Below are positions 62,157-64,000 of a stretch of DNA of 64,000 bases, piece after piece (the stretch's first letter is position 1; every line of letters starts with the position of its first letter). The notes under the pieces are model-generated. The model worked only from the letters and a program-made list of their open reading frames with translations, made no database searches and was not told the origin of the DNA. Both the position numbers and the translations under genes were made by a program. The stretch is taken from positions 62,001-126,000 of the forward strand of contig JAJVIJ010000012.1 of NCBI GenBank assembly GCA_022072095.1, written 5' to 3'. The DNA is from Rhodocyclaceae bacterium. GTDB taxonomy: Bacteria; Pseudomonadota; Gammaproteobacteria; Burkholderiales; Rhodocyclaceae.

Positions 62157-64000
62157 ATGCGGCCGACGAGTTGATCGTTGAAGCCGGGCGACAACGGCCG
62201 CTGGATGAAGCGGGGGTCCGGGCTGGCGGCCAGGCCGTTGCGCGAGGTGTGGGCGTTGGTCGCTGGGTCGGGCAGACCGAAAGGATTGGCTTCTCCTTCG
62301 AAGTACTGCCTGATGTCGGCGCTGGGACGGAGCTGGCCGGTCAGTGCGTGGCCCGGTATCAGCACCACCAGCGCATAGGGCTTGCCGTCGATCGTGAGCG
62401 GGTGCGCCGGATCGGCGGCGAGCTGGTAATAGACGCGCGTAGGCCAGTCGTTGTCCGCGAACCACTTGTGGCAGCCGGTGCCATCGTCCCAAACCACGGC
62501 GATCTTGGCGCCGGCGCTCCCCCGTGGCACCGGCAGCGCTGCCAGCGCCGCCAGCGCGGCATCGGCCGCGGCCAGTGCCTGGCCGGTTTGCAGGTCGCTG
62601 GCCGAGCCGATGACATCGACCGCTTCCGCGACCGCGGTGCGCAGCAGCGGCGGCAGCGTGCCGCTGGCCGGATCGAGCGCCGCGAGCAGGTCTTGCAGGT
62701 CGTCACCGGCACCCGGCAGGGTCTGGCCGAGCATGCCCAGCAATTCGGCGGTCGCCGCCGCCGCCGTGCGCAGCGCCTGCTCGCTGGCCGGGCCGGGGGC
62801 GGAGACGTGGTTGGCCAGCAAGGTCAGCAGCTCCTGGCGACGCAGGCGCGTGCTCGACTGGTCCAGCGCCGCGGTCACCAGTTGCAGCGTCAGCGCCAGC
62901 CCGCCGCTGACCTGCCCTAGTGTGGTCGTGGCGATCGCGTTGGCCAGGTTCGCGCCGGCGCTGGCAGCGGCGGCAAGCTTGGCAGCGGTCGGGTCGGCCA
63001 GCGCGGCCGCGGCGGCGCTTTCGGTCTGCGCGGCTGCGTCCAGGGCCGCCTGCCGGACAGGCAGAATCCCGCTTGCCTGCGTCTGCAAGCGGGTGAGCGC
63101 CGCGGTCGCGGCCTGGGCGCCGGCACGCAGCGTCGCGGCCATCTCCACGGAAGCGGGCATGGCAACGATCGCGCGCACGCCGTCGGCGAGCTGGAGCGCG
63201 GTCGCTTGCGAAAATCCGAACACGCGTTGCATTTCGATGGTCTGGCGCAAGCCCGTAGCGGTGGTCACGGCAAGGTTCCCGAAAATGATTGCGTTGCTGA
63301 CGGCGCCGGCATTGCCCATTCCGGTGGCAAGGACTTGCTGGGCCGCGGTCCATGCACTGTTGGCGGTCGCCGCGGTATTGCTCAAGGGCGACGCAATTTG
63401 GGCATTGCCGCTGCGTGCCAGGCCGCTCAGGCGAGCGAGCCGATAGGCGGCATTGGCCAGCATGGTGGCGCCAGCCATGGTCGGCTGGGCTCCGAACGCG
63501 CTGACTGCGGTGGCGAGATCGCCGACCGTCTGGGCGAGGACCGGCGCGTAAAGGTCGAGGCCGGTGTCGATCAGATGCTGGATCAAGGTATCGGTGTCGG
63601 TCCCGAGTGCAAGCAATAGGCTGGAAAACTGGCCGGTTGCGGCCACGGCCAGGGCGTTGGCGGACGTACGCACCGCCAGGACATCAGGGATCACCGTGGC
63701 CAGTCCGGGATGGAGCCGCGCACCCTGCTGCAAGCTGGCTTGCAGGCTGATCGTCAAGGTCTGTGCGGCAGCGCTGCGTTCGGTCGCGGACTGCGCGCCG
63801 GCCAGCGCCGCGCGCGCCGTGCCGACGCGGGCGACCGCCTGTTGAAACTCGCCGGCGACATCGACATCGGATTGCAGTGCCGGCAGGCGACCGAAGCGCA
63901 CGCCGGGAAGTCCGAGTCGCTCGTTCGAGGCGATCGGCGCCGGCCAGGGGTGGCGGCCGTGCAGACTGGCGTAATGGGTCAGGCATTCGCGCGCCTCGGC
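62153..64000 (-). CDS. Large Ala-rich pilin-associated protein (N-terminus outside window)
   Basis: About 615 residues are present and the frame is open to the right edge. The visible N-terminal end (AREC, then LTHYASLHGRHPWPAPIASN and GVRFGRLPALQS) resembles the part of large pilin-like proteins that follows the prepilin helix. The middle 400 residues are Ala-rich and helical. The C-terminal part has VVWDDGTGCHKWFADNDWPT, VYYQLAADPAHPL and ALVVLIPGHALTGQLRPSAD, typical of beta-rich pilin-like domains. Function unknown. It is translationally coupled to the pseudopilin. Confidence 0.55.
   Translation of the reverse strand, partial: AEARECLTHYASLHGRHPWPAPIASNERLGLPGVRFGRLPALQSDVDVAGEFQQAVARVGTARAALAGAQSATERSAAAQTLTISLQASLQQGARLHPGLATVIPDVLAVRTSANALAVAATGQFSSLLLALGTDTDTLIQHLIDTGLDLYAPVLAQTVGDLATAVSAFGAQPTMAGATMLANAAYRLARLSGLARSGNAQIASPLSNTAATANSAWTAAQQVLATGMGNAGAVSNAIIFGNLAVTTATGLRQTIEMQRVFGFSQATALQLADGVRAIVAMPASVEMAATLRAGAQAATAALTRLQTQASGILPVRQAALDAAAQTESAAAAALADPTAAKLAAAASAGANLANAIATTTLGQVSGGLALTLQLVTAALDQSSTRLRRQELLTLLANHVSAPGPASEQALRTAAAATAELLGMLGQTLPGAGDDLQDLLAALDPASGTLPPLLRTAVAEAVDVIGSASDLQTGQALAAADAALAALAALPVPRGSAGAKIAVVWDDGTGCHKWFADNDWPTRVYYQLAADPAHPLTIDGKPYALVVLIPGHALTGQLRPSADIRQYFEGEANPFGLPDPATNAHTSRNGLAASPDPRFIQRPLSPGFNDQLVGRI

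Noticed and set aside
1-64000. tRNA, rRNA, riboswitch or CRISPR array
   Set aside because: I looked for T-loop GTTCGA patterns, rRNA blocks and regularly spaced repeats and found none that hold up; a covariance-model scan would be decisive.

Overview
The window reads as chromosomal DNA of a GC-rich betaproteobacterium, most like the Rhodocyclales and their relatives. That placement is an inference from gene content: a hemP-tonB-exbB-exbD iron locus, an intracellular polyhydroxyalkanoate depolymerase, livKHMGF-type transporters, orphan TRAP solute-binding proteins, and parts of the PEP-CTERM/EpsFG surface-polysaccharide machinery. Coding density is high. I see no rRNA, tRNA, CRISPR array, phage or plasmid module. 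The only mobile DNA is a decayed IS5-type transposase fragment (about 4444-4806) and a 134-bp MITE-like element with 5-bp target duplication (55870-56013).

Layout. 1-6.8 kb: tail of an ABC solute-binding protein; a minus-strand operon nitrilase-like hydrolase / FeeM-like N-acyltransferase / tldD; mtfA; the IS5 remnant; a DUF2069 membrane protein; a PilZ-like protein. 7.1-13.5 kb: a Fur-controlled iron-uptake region on the minus strand (hemP, tonB, exbB, exbD, a catecholate-type TonB-dependent receptor, piuC and an FMN-dependent 2-hydroxy-acid dehydrogenase), with a sigma70 promoter whose -10 lies inside a 17/19 Fur box. 13.7-17.2 kb: tmk-holB-pilZ-tatD-ankyrin protein, tightly overlapping. 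17.2-20.6 kb: modE divergent from modABC. 20.8-28.2 kb: flgGHIJ and flgKL plus a lipoprotein, with a sigma28 promoter candidate before flgK. The early rod/hook genes expected before flgG are absent; modC stands there. 28.3-35.1 kb: rpsP-rimM-trmD-rplS followed after 10 bp by a five-gene branched-chain amino-acid type ABC transporter. 35.2-41.2 kb: a PEP-CTERM GDSL hydrolase, slyD, an esterase, phaZ, a queuosine-precursor transporter and ispH. 41.2-45.7 kb: two divergent pairs, CoA-transferase + TRAP binding protein and TRAP binding protein + enoyl-CoA hydratase. 45.7-48.7 kb: lytic transglycosylase, EpsG-type kinase, EpsF-type chain-length determinant. 48.9-57.2 kb: rarA, serB, aroG and mfd on the minus strand, then roxA. 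57.3-64.0 kb: a pseudopilin, a sensor histidine kinase, and an operon of a large partial pilin-like protein, a second pseudopilin and a class III adenylate cyclase, running off the window.

How the parts relate. The iron block is one functional unit: a ferric-siderophore receptor, its energising TonB complex and an iron-repressed regulator site. The mod block is a molybdate uptake system with its regulator. The right end is the least familiar part. Pilin-like proteins translationally coupled to each other and followed 18 bp later by an adenylate cyclase, next to an orphan sensor kinase, could be a surface- or secretion-linked signalling module, but that function is inference only. Functions are assigned by reading protein motifs by eye; no database search was run.
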